Counted from the first letter of the stretch, positions 1-8,968 are shown. The stretch is DNA of 64,000 nt from Aliiroseovarius sp. S1123 (GCF_023015885.1 NZ_JALKBE010000001.1:434001-498000), one strand, 5' to 3'. A program made the numbers and translations. Notes: generated by a model from the sequence alone, not told the origin.

Positions 1-1
1 G

Positions 2-304
2 GCCCGCGCGGTTGTCAGTCAGCGGATGAAGGACGGAACGACCTTCATGTATCACGCGCAAGAGAAAATCGTGAACACGCCCGGGTCCGAGAAGACCGGT
101 AAACGCGGCGGCATTCACAACTCGGTCACGCGCGCGACGCTGAAGCCCACCCATATGATCGGCGGCTATGCCCAGCAATCTTACGGTTTCAACTACTACG
201 GCACCGTTGGTGCGAACCGCGATGAATTCGTCGTGGTGCGCAAGATGAAGAAGGTTGACTGGCTCGACCGTGAAGCGACCCCGAATAAGGAGGCAGCAGA
301 ATGA
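2..304 (+). CDS. narG: Respiratory nitrate reductase alpha subunit, C-terminal end (partial)
   Basis: This is the last 100 codons of an open frame that enters from the left edge of the window. The encoded tail, with GGIHNSVTRATLKPTHMIGG and a following YGFNYYGTVGANRDEF stretch, is the characteristic C-terminus of NarG, the molybdopterin-containing catalytic subunit that reduces nitrate to nitrite on the cytoplasmic side of the membrane. Its stop codon overlaps the narH start in an ATGA, so the two are translationally coupled. The active site and the FS0 cluster lie outside the window and cannot be judged. The identity is firm because narHJI follow directly. Confidence 0.95.
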   Translation, partial: ARAVVSQRMKDGTTFMYHAQEKIVNTPGSEKTGKRGGIHNSVTRATLKPTHMIGGYAQQSYGFNYYGTVGANRDEFVVVRKMKKVDWLDREATPNKEAAE

Positions 305-1824
305 AGGTACGTGCTCAAATCGGCATGGTGTTGAACCTTGATAAATGTATCGGGTGCCACACCTGCTCTGTGACGTGTAAGAACGTCTGGACGTCCCGTG
401 ATGGTGTTGAATACGCATGGTTCAACAACGTGGAAAGCAAGCCGGGCACCGGCTATCCGACCGACTGGGAAAACCAGGCGCGTTGGAACGGTGGCTGGGA
501 ACGCACCAAATCGGGCAAGTTGCAGCCCAAACAGGGGTCGAAATGGCGGATCTTGGCGAATATCTTCGCCAACCCCGACCTGCCCGAGATCGACGACTAC
601 TATGAACCGTTCGATTTCGACTATGACCACCTGAAGTCCGCGCCTGAAATGGAGGCCTTCCCGACCGCGCGCCCGCGCTCCAAGATCACTGGCGAGCGGA
701 TGGAGAAGATCGAGAAGGGGCCGAACTGGGAAGAGATCCTGGGCGGCGAATTCTCGAAACGTGGTGAAGACTACAACTTCGAAGGCATCCAAAAGCAGAT
801 CTACGGGGAATACGAGAACACCTTCATGATGTATCTCCCTCGTCTGTGCGAACACTGCCTGAACCCGGCGTGTGCCGCGTCCTGCCCCTCGGGCGCGATC
901 TATAAGCGTGAGGAAGACGGCATCGTTCTGATCGACCAAGAGAAGTGTCGCGGTTGGCGGATGTGTGTCTCGGGCTGTCCTTACAAAAAGGTCTACTACA
1001 ACTGGTCGACCGGTAAGTCCGAGAAATGCACCCTGTGCTATCCGCGCATCGAAAGCGGCAACCCGACAGTCTGTTCGGAAACCTGCGTAGGCCGGATCCG
1101 CTATCTGGGTGTGATGCTCTATGATGCCGATAAGATCGAGGAAGCCGCGAATGCGGAAGCCACTACCGATCTGTATGACGCGCAGCTGGGTGTTTTCCTT
1201 GACCCGAGCGATCCCGAGGTGATTGCCGCCGCAGCACGCGATGGTGTCCCGCAGGATTGGATCAAGGCAGCTCAGGAAAGCCCGATCTGGAAGATGGCGA
1301 TGGAATGGAAAGTGGCGTTCCCGCTGCACCCCGAATATCGCACCCTTCCGATGGTCTGGTACATCCCACCGCTTAGCCCGATCCAGAACGCGGCCGAAGC
1401 AGGCGCAATCGGCACAGACGGCGCAATGCCCGACGTGAAGAACCTGCGTATCCCGGTCAAATATCTGGCCAACATGCTGACCGCTGGGGACGAAGCCCCC
1501 GTTGTCACCGCGTTGGAACGGATGCTTGGCATGCGGGCCTATATGCGCTCGAAAACCATCGAGGGCGTTACGGATGAAGGTCTGGCTGAACGCGTTGGTC
1601 TGACCGGTCGAATGATCGAGGACATGTATAAAATCATGGCCTTGGCTGACTACGAAGACCGTTTCGTGATCCCAACCACGCACCGTGAGCAAGTTGAAGA
1701 TGCTTACGATCTACGCGGCGGCTGCGGGTTCACGGACACCAATGGCTGTTCCGGTGGAACGTCCAAGGCCTCGCTCTTTGGCGGTGCCAAGAAAGCCCTG
1801 AAAATGCCGTCGGAGGTGATGTAA
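301..1824 (+). CDS. narH: Respiratory nitrate reductase beta subunit (iron-sulfur protein)
   Basis: The 507-residue product is the electron-transfer subunit that passes electrons from the haem b of NarI through four Fe-S clusters to NarG. The first ferredoxin motif, CIGCHTCSVTC, uses Cys16, 19, 22 and 26. Further clusters are seen as CEHCLNPACAASCP, the CRGWRMCVSGCP motif in which a Trp replaces a Cys as expected for the 3Fe-4S site, and CTLCYPR with a later CSETC. The length matches the family. It starts within the narG stop (ATGA) and its own TAA (1822-1824) overlaps the narJ ATG by one base, so narG-H-J-I are tightly coupled. Confidence 0.97.
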   Translation: MKVRAQIGMVLNLDKCIGCHTCSVTCKNVWTSRDGVEYAWFNNVESKPGTGYPTDWENQARWNGGWERTKSGKLQPKQGSKWRILANIFANPDLPEIDDYYEPFDFDYDHLKSAPEMEAFPTARPRSKITGERMEKIEKGPNWEEILGGEFSKRGEDYNFEGIQKQIYGEYENTFMMYLPRLCEHCLNPACAASCPSGAIYKREEDGIVLIDQEKCRGWRMCVSGCPYKKVYYNWSTGKSEKCTLCYPRIESGNPTVCSETCVGRIRYLGVMLYDADKIEEAANAEATTDLYDAQLGVFLDPSDPEVIAAAARDGVPQDWIKAAQESPIWKMAMEWKVAFPLHPEYRTLPMVWYIPPLSPIQNAAEAGAIGTDGAMPDVKNLRIPVKYLANMLTAGDEAPVVTALERMLGMRAYMRSKTIEGVTDEGLAERVGLTGRMIEDMYKIMALADYEDRFVIPTTHREQVEDAYDLRGGCGFTDTNGCSGGTSKASLFGGAKKALKMPSEVM

Positions 1825-2540
1825 TGGACCGTTCGTTAAAAGCTATCTCGCTGGTTCTAAGCTACCCCACGCGCGAACTGCAGCAGGCCATGCCGGAAAT
1901 CGGCGCGGTGCTGGCATCGGACAGCCGTCTTACAGCGGCTGCCCGGCGCGACCTGCGCCCCTTGGTTGACGCCTTGGGCACGCAGGACATCTATGACCTG
2001 GAAGAGCAGTACGTGCTGCTCTTCGACCGCTCGCGCACTTTGTCGCTGAACTTGTTTGAACATGTTCACGGCGAAAGCCGCGACCGGGGCGGCGCGATGG
2101 TGTCGCTGGTCGAAATGTATCGCGAGGCCGGGTTTGATCCGGTGTCGAGCGAACTGCCGGACCACCTGCCTGTTCTATTGGAATTCCTGTCCACGCGTCC
2201 CTATGCCGAGGTACAGGATACCTTGGCGGACGCGGCGCATATTCTGGAAGCGTTGAGCGAACGACTGGCTCGACGTGAAAGCCCATATGCTGCCGTGTTC
2301 GCCGCTTTGTTACTGCTGTCAGGCGTTGAAGCCGACAAAGAGGCCGTGGCCGAGCTGCTGGAACAGCCCGAGGTCGATCCCAACGATCTGGAGGCACTGG
2401 ACGAGATCTGGGAGGAAAGCGAAGTGCGCTTCGGCCCCGATCCTAACGCCGGTTGCCCACAAGTGCGCGACATGCTGGCGCGCATGGATGAACCCAAATC
2501 AGACACAGCAGCCCGCGCCCCCGGCGTGGCTGCGGAATGA
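1824..2540 (+). CDS. narJ: Nitrate reductase assembly chaperone (delta subunit)
   Basis: The 238-residue product matches NarJ, a cytoplasmic redox-enzyme maturation chaperone. It binds apo-NarG, delays its membrane attachment until the molybdenum cofactor is inserted, and is not part of the final enzyme. The family signs are an N-terminal LSYPTRELQQAMPEI helix, the YVLLFDRSRTLSLNLFEHVHG segment and an acidic helical C-terminus. The start overlaps the narH stop by one base and the stop overlaps ATG codons of narI, as expected inside a nar operon. Confidence 0.95.
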   Translation: MDRSLKAISLVLSYPTRELQQAMPEIGAVLASDSRLTAAARRDLRPLVDALGTQDIYDLEEQYVLLFDRSRTLSLNLFEHVHGESRDRGGAMVSLVEMYREAGFDPVSSELPDHLPVLLEFLSTRPYAEVQDTLADAAHILEALSERLARRESPYAAVFAALLLLSGVEADKEAVAELLEQPEVDPNDLEALDEIWEESEVRFGPDPNAGCPQVRDMLARMDEPKSDTAARAPGVAAE

Positions 2541-2551
2541 TGGAGGCAGAG

Positions 2552-3250
2552 ATGCATAATTTTCTGTTCGGAATCCTCCCCTATATCGCCCTTGGCGTGG
2601 GGATCATGGGAAGCATCGCGCGCTATGACCGCGATCCCTTCACCTGGAAAACCTCGTCTTCGCAGCTGTTGCGTCGCAAGCAGTTGGTCATCGGCTCGTC
2701 GCTGTTCCACGTCGGCGTTCTGATCATCTTCTTCGGCCACCTTGTTGGTCTTCTGACCCCGATCTGGATCTTTGACGCCATCGGCATCAGCCACGGCGCC
2801 AAACAGCTTCTGGCCGTTGTGGCCGGTGGTATCGCGGGTGTCATGGCGCTGGTGGGCGGCGGGATGCTGTTCCATCGTCGCTGGACTGATCCGCGTATCC
2901 GTCAGACCTCGAGCTTCTGGGATATCGCCATCCTTGCCATGCTCTTGGCACAACTGGTGCTGGGTCTTGGTACGATCTTCGTGTCGCTGGGGCATCTGGA
3001 CGGACACGAGATGGTTAAGTTCATGTCGTGGGCACAGGGGATCTTCACCTTTGACGGCGCCGCCGCAAGCTATATCGCGGATGTATCGCTGGTCTTCAAA
3101 CTGCACCTGTTCCTTGGGCTGACAATCATCCTTGTCTTCCCGTTCACGCGTCTTGTGCACATGCTGTCGGCCCCTGTGCGCTATATCTGGCGTCCCGGTT
3201 ATCAGGTGGTGCGTTCGCGCCGTCAGAAACCTGCAAACCCTGCGGAGTAA
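2552..3250 (+). CDS. narI: Respiratory nitrate reductase gamma subunit (cytochrome b)
   Basis: The 232-residue product is the membrane anchor that oxidises quinol and carries two b-type haems. About five hydrophobic helices are visible, beginning with FLFGILPYIALGVGIMGSI, and histidines in the second and last helices are in place for haem ligation. Two ATGs at 2537 and 2540 lie upstream in frame. The ATG at 2552 is preferred because a full GGAGG (2542-2546) stands five bases before it. With NarGH this completes the quinol:nitrate oxidoreductase. Confidence 0.94.
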   Translation: MHNFLFGILPYIALGVGIMGSIARYDRDPFTWKTSSSQLLRRKQLVIGSSLFHVGVLIIFFGHLVGLLTPIWIFDAIGISHGAKQLLAVVAGGIAGVMALVGGGMLFHRRWTDPRIRQTSSFWDIAILAMLLAQLVLGLGTIFVSLGHLDGHEMVKFMSWAQGIFTFDGAAASYIADVSLVFKLHLFLGLTIILVFPFTRLVHMLSAPVRYIWRPGYQVVRSRRQKPANPAE

Positions 3251-3255
3251 AAACC

Positions 3256-4056
3256 ATGAATGCGGCCCTGTTCCCCGATCTCGTCGTCAATGGTGAAACC
3301 GTTCCTCATGCGGTCGTCGCCGCCGAGGCGCAGAACCATGACGCCCCCACCGGCAAGCCCGGCATTGCCTGGCGCAAGGCAGCGAATGCTGTTGCCGTGC
3401 GGACCCTTCTTTTACAAGAAGCCCGCAAGCGCCAGATTATGGCCGATCCGGCCGAGGTCGCACCGGGCCGCTTTGAAACAGAAGAGGAGGCCCTGATCCG
3501 GGGCCTTCTCGAAACCGAAGTCGAGGTCGCCGCGCCCAGCGAGGACGCCGTTCACGCAGAATGGTCCCGCGATCCTTCGCGTTTCCGCGCGCCGCCGCTG
3601 TGGGAGGTCTCGCACATCCTGATCGCTTGCGACCCGCGCGACAAAGATGAAACAACGGCAGCAAAGGCCCGCGCCGATCACGTGCTGGATGCTGTCACTG
3701 CGAACCCGCGCAAGTTCGGCCACATCGCCGAAGAGCACAGCGATTGCGGCTCGAAATCCTCAAGCGGGGCGCTGGGCCAGCTTGGGCCGGGCGACACAGT
3801 CCCCGAGTTCGAAAAGGTACTGCGTGGATTGGCCAGCGGTGCCGTTACGACTGAACCTGTTCTGACCCGTCACGGCTGGCACATCATCCGTATGGACGCC
3901 GCCGAAGTAGGGGCCGAACTGCCGTATGACAGTGTGAAGCCCCGCATCGCCGACGCAATGGAAAAAGCCGCATGGGCGAAAGGCGCACGTGCCTTCGTCG
4001 CCGAGCTTGCCGCCAAGGCCGAGATCAAAGGCGCAGATCTGAAACCGGTGGAATGA
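3256..4056 (+). CDS. Parvulin-type peptidyl-prolyl cis-trans isomerase
   Basis: The 266-residue product has a PpiC/rotamase domain at about residues 110-215. It shows the family pattern WEVSHILIACDPR, then GALGQLGPGDTVPEFEKVL and a terminal RHGWHIIRMD strand. No signal peptide is visible, so it is probably cytoplasmic. It begins six bases after narI and is part of the nar transcription unit. Parvulins are known in nar operons of other proteobacteria, where a role in folding or maturation of the nitrate reductase is assumed. The isomerase call is firm and the client is inferred from position. Confidence 0.88.
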   Translation: MNAALFPDLVVNGETVPHAVVAAEAQNHDAPTGKPGIAWRKAANAVAVRTLLLQEARKRQIMADPAEVAPGRFETEEEALIRGLLETEVEVAAPSEDAVHAEWSRDPSRFRAPPLWEVSHILIACDPRDKDETTAAKARADHVLDAVTANPRKFGHIAEEHSDCGSKSSSGALGQLGPGDTVPEFEKVLRGLASGAVTTEPVLTRHGWHIIRMDAAEVGAELPYDSVKPRIADAMEKAAWAKGARAFVAELAAKAEIKGADLKPVE

Positions 4057-4090
4057 TCCGGTACGATCACGCCCACGGAAAGGAAAAGAC

Positions 4091-4609
4091 ATGAAGATTG
4101 CCTACACGATGTCCACGGGCCGCGGTGATACTGATGAGCTGCTGTTGGAGTTGGCGAACCGGCTGACCTCTTACGGCTGGCGTCTGGGCGGCATTGTCCA
4201 GATCAACACCGAACGGGATTATGACGGGCCGTGTGACATGGACGTCAAAGTCCTTCCCGATGGCCCGGTTCTGCGGATCTCGCAGAACCTTGGCCAGAAC
4301 TCGCGCGGGTGCCGGTTGGATGCAGGCGCGCTTGAGGCATCGGTCGGGTTGGCCGAGGCCGAACTGGCCAAGGGTATCGATTGCCTGATCATCAACAAAT
4401 TCGGCAAGCAAGAGGCCGACGGGCGCGGATTTCGCAACGTGATTGCCAATGCGCTTGCCGATGACATCCCGGTTCTGGTCGGGCTTAATCAGCTGAACAA
4501 AGAGGCCTTTCAGACCTACACAGACGGTCTGGCCACGCAGCTTGATGGCAATATCACCGCGCTGGAACGTTGGTTCCTGGAGCAGACCAGCGACCTGAAA
4601 TGCGCATAA
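4091..4609 (+). CDS. DUF2478 family protein, nitrate-reductase-linked putative nucleotide-binding protein
   Basis: The 172-residue product matches the DUF2478 family. The N-terminal segment IAYTMSTGRGDTDELLLELA sits where a P-loop would be, but the lysine of a Walker A motif is missing. The conserved blocks CDMDVKVLPDGPVLRISQ and LIINKFGKQEADGRGFRNVI are present. Members commonly lie beside molybdoenzyme or molybdate-transport genes, so a role in molybdenum cofactor supply or NarG maturation is plausible but unproven. It is the last gene of the nar operon and is convergent with the AraC regulator 12 bases away. Confidence 0.8.
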   Translation: MKIAYTMSTGRGDTDELLLELANRLTSYGWRLGGIVQINTERDYDGPCDMDVKVLPDGPVLRISQNLGQNSRGCRLDAGALEASVGLAEAELAKGIDCLIINKFGKQEADGRGFRNVIANALADDIPVLVGLNQLNKEAFQTYTDGLATQLDGNITALERWFLEQTSDLKCA

Positions 4610-4621
4610 GGCAGGTCCCTG

Positions 4622-5608
4622 TCATCCCCGACCACGGATTGCGCTTGGCGTGGTGCCGAACCAGCGATTGAAGGCGCGGAAAAACGCGCTTGGTTCGGCA
4701 TAGCCCACCTGGCGGGCGATCTCGGACACGGGTAGGTCGGTCTTCTTCAAGAGCGATATCGCCAGATTGCGCCGGCGCTCTTCCTTGATCTCACCAAAGC
4801 TCTGACCTTCCTCCTTAAGGCGCCGATGAAGCGTCGAGGTCGACATGCCAAGCTTCTCGGCCATTGCGTCAACGCTGTCCCACGCATCTGTTGTGCCTGC
4901 CGACAGCTCTTTGATGATTTGCGCCTTGATGCCATCCCCGTGGCGATAGCCGGTCAGAAACGCGGTTGGCGCCGATTTCAGAAACCGCTTCAACGCGCGG
5001 TCGGATCGGTTGATCGGCTTTCGTAGGTATTTTCGTTCAATCAACATCTGGGCGCAGTCGGCGTTGAACCGGACGGGCACCCCGAAAAAATCCCCGTAGT
5101 CATTGGTCGATGTGGGTTCGGCACAGGGAAACTGGATGTGCCGAATGGGGATGCGCGTGCCGATCAGCCAGCAATTCAACGCGTGCAGAATGGTGAAGTA
5201 CAGACGGTACGAGAACGCCGACTTGACCGGACCCTGCTCGGACAGCTCGACCATAGCATGCCGGCCATCAATGCTCAGTCTGCCTGCCGGATCCTCCAAC
5301 ACAATCGTTAGAAACCGCAGCGCGCGTGCCATCGCGACCTCAAGGTTGGGGGCGTGGCGGGTGGCATGGCCCAGTATGGTAAAGCTGCCGGGCCGCATGG
5401 GGCGGGCGGCGAGGCCGAAGAACTCGTCCTGCATGCGAAAGGATAGTTCCAACCAGATCTGGCCAAATTGCTCTGCCGTCAACCGGTCCAGATCATCGGG
5501 CGGGATGCCAAGTGTATGGAGCAGGGCGTCCATATCCACCCCAGCGCTGCGACCACAGTCGATTGCTTCGTTCACAAAGGCGCGGGGAATGGTGCTGGTC
5601 TTGAGCAT
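4622..5608 (-). CDS. AraC family transcriptional regulator
   Basis: The 328-residue product has an N-terminal ligand-sensing domain of the arabinose-binding-like type (about 20-210) and a C-terminal AraC double helix-turn-helix (about 225-325). The recognition part includes AEKLGMSTSTLHRRLKEEG and the family tail VGYAEPSAFFRAFNRWFG. It is divergent from the acyl-CoA dehydrogenase gene, with 166 bases between the starts, and so probably controls it. Regulators of this architecture often sense fatty or amino-acid breakdown products; the ligand here is unknown. Confidence 0.88.
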   Translation of the reverse strand: MLKTSTIPRAFVNEAIDCGRSAGVDMDALLHTLGIPPDDLDRLTAEQFGQIWLELSFRMQDEFFGLAARPMRPGSFTILGHATRHAPNLEVAMARALRFLTIVLEDPAGRLSIDGRHAMVELSEQGPVKSAFSYRLYFTILHALNCWLIGTRIPIRHIQFPCAEPTSTNDYGDFFGVPVRFNADCAQMLIERKYLRKPINRSDRALKRFLKSAPTAFLTGYRHGDGIKAQIIKELSAGTTDAWDSVDAMAEKLGMSTSTLHRRLKEEGQSFGEIKEERRRNLAISLLKKTDLPVSEIARQVGYAEPSAFFRAFNRWFGTTPSAIRGRG

Positions 5609-5774
5609 GGCATTTCCTGTCAGTTATGTGAAATATACTGGCATCGCCTGCAACTTACTTCAATTGTATAGTTCCAAGTTGACCCAACCGGATTCGTAGC
5701 GTGTCACGACCAGACGACATAGAGCGAAAGTGGGAAAGAAATCATCGCCGCTTTAGGCAGACAGGAGACATGAC

Positions 5775-6920
5775 ATGCTTGATGAAACCCAAACCGCCAT
5801 TCGCGACATGGCTGCGCAGTTCGCCCAGGATCGTCTGTGGCCCGGTGCAGAGGAACGTGACCGCACGGGCAATTTCCCCCGCGAACAGCTGACTGAAATG
5901 GGCGAGCTGGGCTTTTTGGGCATGCTTGTTCCGGAAGAGTACGGCGGGATCGAGCTGGACGCTGTGACCTATGCCAGCGTGGTCGAGGAAGTCGCCGCTG
6001 GGGACGGTGCCTGTTCCACCATCCTGTCCGTCCACAGCTCGGTCGGTTGCGGCCCCATCGTGAAATACGGCACCGAAGAGCAGAAGCAGAAATACCTGCC
6101 GAAGTTGGCCAGCGGTGAGTGGATCGGTGGGTTCGCTCTGACAGAACCGCAGGCCGGGTCGGACGCTTCGAAACTGCGCACGACGGCGGTTCTGGACGGA
6201 GATCACTATGTTCTGAACGGCGCGAAGCAGTTCATTTCCTCAGGCAAGAACGGCACGGTGATCATCGTGTTCGCTGTGACCGACAAGGAAGCAGGATCCA
6301 AGGGCATCAGCGCCTTTATCGTGGAAACCGACACCCCCGGATACGAGGTTGTTCGGGTTGAAGAGAAGCTGGGGCTGCATTCGTCGGATACCTGCCAGCT
6401 GTCGTTCGAGGATATGCGCATTCCGAAGGAAAACCTGCTGGGGGCAGAAGGCGAAGGCTATAAGATCGCTTTGGCGAACCTTGAAGGCGGGCGCATCGGG
6501 ATTGCCTCGCAAGCAGTTGGGATGGCGCGAAAATCGCTGGAGCTTGCTATTGAGTATGCGCAGGAGCGCAAGGCGTTTGGCAAGGAAATCGCCCAGCACC
6601 AAGCGGTCGGATTCCGTCTGGCCGACATGGCCACCAAGGTCGAAGCCGCGCGTCAGCTGGTTCAGCATGCGGCCCGTCGCCGTGATGCTGGTCTGCCCGC
6701 GCTGCGGGAAGCCTCGATGGCGAAACTGTTCGCCACGGAGATGGCGGAAGAGGTGTGCTCGGCGGCCATTCAGACATTCGGCGGATATGGCTATCTAAGC
6801 GACTATCCGGTCGAGCGGATCTATCGCGATGTCCGCGTGGCACAGATCTATGAAGGCACCAGCGACATCCAGCGCCTTGTGATTGCACGCGATCTGATCG
6901 CCAATCCCGGCCCGCGCTGA
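5775..6920 (+). CDS. Acyl-CoA dehydrogenase (short or branched chain type)
   Basis: The 381-residue product is a flavoprotein that introduces the alpha,beta double bond into acyl-CoA and passes electrons to ETF. It shows the FAD-contact motif GGFALTEPQAGSDASKLRTT near residues 120-140 and the tail YGYLSDYPVERIYRD. The catalytic base is expected at Glu360 in IYEGTSDIQR, the position used by short-chain and isobutyryl-type enzymes. The exact substrate cannot be read from the sequence. It stands alone opposite an AraC regulator, which is its likely controller. Confidence 0.93.
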   Translation: MLDETQTAIRDMAAQFAQDRLWPGAEERDRTGNFPREQLTEMGELGFLGMLVPEEYGGIELDAVTYASVVEEVAAGDGACSTILSVHSSVGCGPIVKYGTEEQKQKYLPKLASGEWIGGFALTEPQAGSDASKLRTTAVLDGDHYVLNGAKQFISSGKNGTVIIVFAVTDKEAGSKGISAFIVETDTPGYEVVRVEEKLGLHSSDTCQLSFEDMRIPKENLLGAEGEGYKIALANLEGGRIGIASQAVGMARKSLELAIEYAQERKAFGKEIAQHQAVGFRLADMATKVEAARQLVQHAARRRDAGLPALREASMAKLFATEMAEEVCSAAIQTFGGYGYLSDYPVERIYRDVRVAQIYEGTSDIQRLVIARDLIANPGPR

Positions 6921-7192
6921 GGCCTAACTTGCAGATTTGAGGGGGCGATCGTTCCCTCAAAAGGTAAACAGGGGCGGGGGCGCAAACAGCGCCCGCCCAA
7001 CTACAAAGCGCCCATGGTTGCCAGCAACTCAAGCAAGCACATCGAATGTGGTTGGTTGGGTTCAATCGAATTTCTTGAAGCGCTCTCGCCTTTTTCAAAT
7101 GTTTCCCTAAAGTGTTGTTGCCGGATTGAGGGTGGTGGGACGATGAAATCACACGCATATTTCGGGTATCTGCACTCTGATTTGGAGCATTC
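6921..7192. other. Intergenic region with two hairpins between acyl-CoA dehydrogenase and ureidoglycine aminohydrolase genes
   Basis: Two GC-rich inverted repeats are seen: TTTGAGGG (6936-6943) with CCCTCAAA (6954-6961), and a larger imperfect one around 6973-7000 pairing GGGCG.GGGCGC with GCGCCCGCCC. Neither has a T-run, so they may stop transcription of the upstream gene only weakly. An upstream in-frame 17-codon reading frame (7143-7196) overlaps the next gene's ATG but has no convincing ribosome binding site. Confidence 0.4.
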
Positions 7193-8026
7193 ATGAGCAC
7201 ACAATATTATGCACCGCAGGGGGGACTTCCCGCCCAGACTCAGCTTCTGACCGACCGGGCCGTATTCACGGATGCGTATGCGGTGATCCCGAAGGGGGTA
7301 ATGCAGGATATTGTGACCAGCTTTTTGCCCTTTTGGACGGGCACGCGGCTTTGGGTCCTGTCCCGCCCGCTGAGTGGCTTCGCCGAGACATTCTCGCAAT
7401 ACATCATGGAAGTGCAGCCGGGTGGAGGGTCTGACCGGCCCGAGGATGATCCAGACGCGCAGGCCGTGTTGTTTGTGGTCGAGGGCACCGCGACGTTGGA
7501 AGTGGCCGGGGGCGTTCATGAACTGACGCCGGGGGGCTATGCCTATCTGCCGCCTTCAGAACAATGGAAGTTGCACAACAAAGGCGACGAGGTGCTTCGA
7601 TTCCATTGGATCCGCAAAGCCTATCAGCGGGTCGAGGGGTTGGACGCACCCGATGTTCTGATCCTGAACGAAAACGACATCGCGCCCACGCCGATGCCGG
7701 ATACGGATGGCAAATGGGCGACGACGCGGTTTGTGGACCCGAACGACCTGCGCCATGACATGCATGTGACGATCGTGACGTTCGAGCCGGGCGGGGTCAT
7801 CCCATTTCTGGAAACCCATGTCATGGAACACGGTCTATACGTGCTGGAAGGCAAGGCGGCCTATCGCTTGAACCAAGATTGGGTCGAGGTCGAGGCCGGT
7901 GACTTCATGTGGCTGCGCGCGTTCTGCCCACAGGCCTGTTACGCGGGCGGGCCGGGGCGCTTCCGGTATCTGCTGTATAAGGATGTGAACCGCCATATGC
8001 CGTTGCGGCTGGGTGGCGGTCGCTAG
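7193..8026 (+). CDS. allE: (S)-ureidoglycine aminohydrolase (bicupin)
   Basis: The 277-residue product has two cupin folds (about 60-140 and 190-270), as in the allE/UGHY family. That family converts (S)-ureidoglycine, made from allantoate, into (S)-ureidoglycolate and ammonia. The manganese ligands of the C-terminal cupin are conserved: Glu207, His209 and His213 in ETHVMEH, and Gln247 in FCPQACYAGG. The ATG has GGAG five bases upstream. Its stop shares the four bases CTAG with the convergent bhcR stop. The position links late purine degradation to the bhc operon. The symbol is by family resemblance. Confidence 0.88.
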   Translation: MSTQYYAPQGGLPAQTQLLTDRAVFTDAYAVIPKGVMQDIVTSFLPFWTGTRLWVLSRPLSGFAETFSQYIMEVQPGGGSDRPEDDPDAQAVLFVVEGTATLEVAGGVHELTPGGYAYLPPSEQWKLHNKGDEVLRFHWIRKAYQRVEGLDAPDVLILNENDIAPTPMPDTDGKWATTRFVDPNDLRHDMHVTIVTFEPGGVIPFLETHVMEHGLYVLEGKAAYRLNQDWVEVEAGDFMWLRAFCPQACYAGGPGRFRYLLYKDVNRHMPLRLGGGR

Positions 8027-8868
8027 GACAGGTCTGGCGCGATCCCGCCGATGGCTTGGGTAAGCTCACGCGATGCGTCAATGACCGCGCGGCTTAACCG
8101 GTCGGTTTCGTTCTGGCCGACGCGGCTGGTGGGGCCCGAGACCGAAATCCCGGCGACCACTTCGTTGTTCATGTCAAAAACGGGCGCCGCTATGCACCGC
8201 ATCCCGGCGTTTTTCTCTTCATTGTCGATGGAAAAGCCCCGTGCACGGGTCTGCTCCAGATCCGCCCGAAGGTCTTCTGCTGTCGTGATCGTGTACTCGG
8301 TAAAGGTCTCGAACGCTGCTGTATCGAGCACCCGCTTCAACCGGTCGTCGTCCATATAGGCCAATATCGCTTTGCCTATGCCCGATGAGTGCATGGGCGA
8401 TAGTGAGCCGGGGGGGAAGAATGCGCGGATGTTGGCGTGGGTCTCGACCTGGCTCAGAAACAGAACAGACCCCTCCTTTTCAATGCCCAGGTTTGCTGTC
8501 TCTCCGGTGGTTTCCATCAGCTTGCGCAGAATGGGGCGGGCCCGGTCGACAAGGCTGGTGCGCCGCAGGAAGCGTGCGCCGATGACAAAAGCGCGTGCGC
8601 CGATGAACCAGACTTGCTCGACGGTGTCGAACTCGACCAGTCCGCGCGTTTCGAGCGTCACCAGAACCCGGTAAACCGTCGCGGGTGATTGCCCCATTTC
8701 TTCGGCAATCACCGACAAGGGTTTGCCCTGCGCCTCGCTCAGATGCTCGAAAACCTCCATCGCGCGATCAAGCGATTTGATCGTGTTCTGAGCGGTTTTG
8801 TCATGCCAGTCGCGGGGGCGTCCGCGGGCCTTGCGGGTGGGTGATGTGCTGTCTTTCTGAGATTCCAT
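8023..8868 (-). CDS. bhcR: IclR family regulator of the beta-hydroxyaspartate cycle
   Basis: The 281-residue product has an N-terminal winged helix (about 30-90; IAEEMGQSPATVYRVLVTLE) and a C-terminal IclR effector domain (about 105-275), including GIEKEGSVLFLSQVE and AGISVSGPTSRVG. It is divergent from bhcA. In Paracoccus the IclR-type BhcR at this place controls bhcABCD and responds to glyoxylate; the same role is inferred here from gene order and family. The 5' end lies beside an AT-rich 166-base regulatory region. Confidence 0.9.
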   Translation of the reverse strand: MESQKDSTSPTRKARGRPRDWHDKTAQNTIKSLDRAMEVFEHLSEAQGKPLSVIAEEMGQSPATVYRVLVTLETRGLVEFDTVEQVWFIGARAFVIGARFLRRTSLVDRARPILRKLMETTGETANLGIEKEGSVLFLSQVETHANIRAFFPPGSLSPMHSSGIGKAILAYMDDDRLKRVLDTAAFETFTEYTITTAEDLRADLEQTRARGFSIDNEEKNAGMRCIAAPVFDMNNEVVAGISVSGPTSRVGQNETDRLSRAVIDASRELTQAIGGIAPDLS

Positions 8869-8887
8869 AAAAACCCTCGCATTTTAA

Positions 8888-8904
8888 GTGAAAAATAAAT
8901 TCAC
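8888..8904. promoter_or_regulatory. Inverted repeat in the bhcR-bhcA control region
   Basis: GTGAA-N7-TTCAC forms a 17-base inverted repeat 20 bases upstream of the bhcR start. It is a candidate BhcR operator. This rests on symmetry and position only. Confidence 0.4.
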
Positions 8905-8907
8905 AAT

Positions 8908-8968
8908 ATGAAAAAGTCAATGGCTTGATAAATAACGTAAAAATCAACATCGTCAAAAATGAAAAAGT
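8908..8968. repeat. Direct repeat ATGAAAAAGT, two copies 51 bp apart
   Basis: The ten-base word ATGAAAAAGT occurs at 8908-8917 and again at 8959-8968, about five helical turns apart on the same face of the DNA. It lies in the AT-rich gap between bhcR and bhcA and may be part of the regulator binding region. AT richness makes chance repeats more likely. Confidence 0.35.

Noticed and set aside
196-1692. A 498-codon open frame antisense to narH
   Set aside because: It lies wholly opposite a firm narH gene, has Arg/His/Gly-rich composition typical of antisense frames in GC-rich DNA, and has no recognisable domain.
7143-7196. A 17-codon frame overlapping the allE start, as a possible leader peptide
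   Set aside because: No good ribosome binding site and no codon run or alternative hairpins to suggest attenuation.
8023-8026. Shared CTAG stop codons of allE and bhcR, and TTAA shared at 43865-43868
   Set aside because: Neat, but expected occasionally for convergent genes because these tetramers hold a stop on both strands; not evidence of function.
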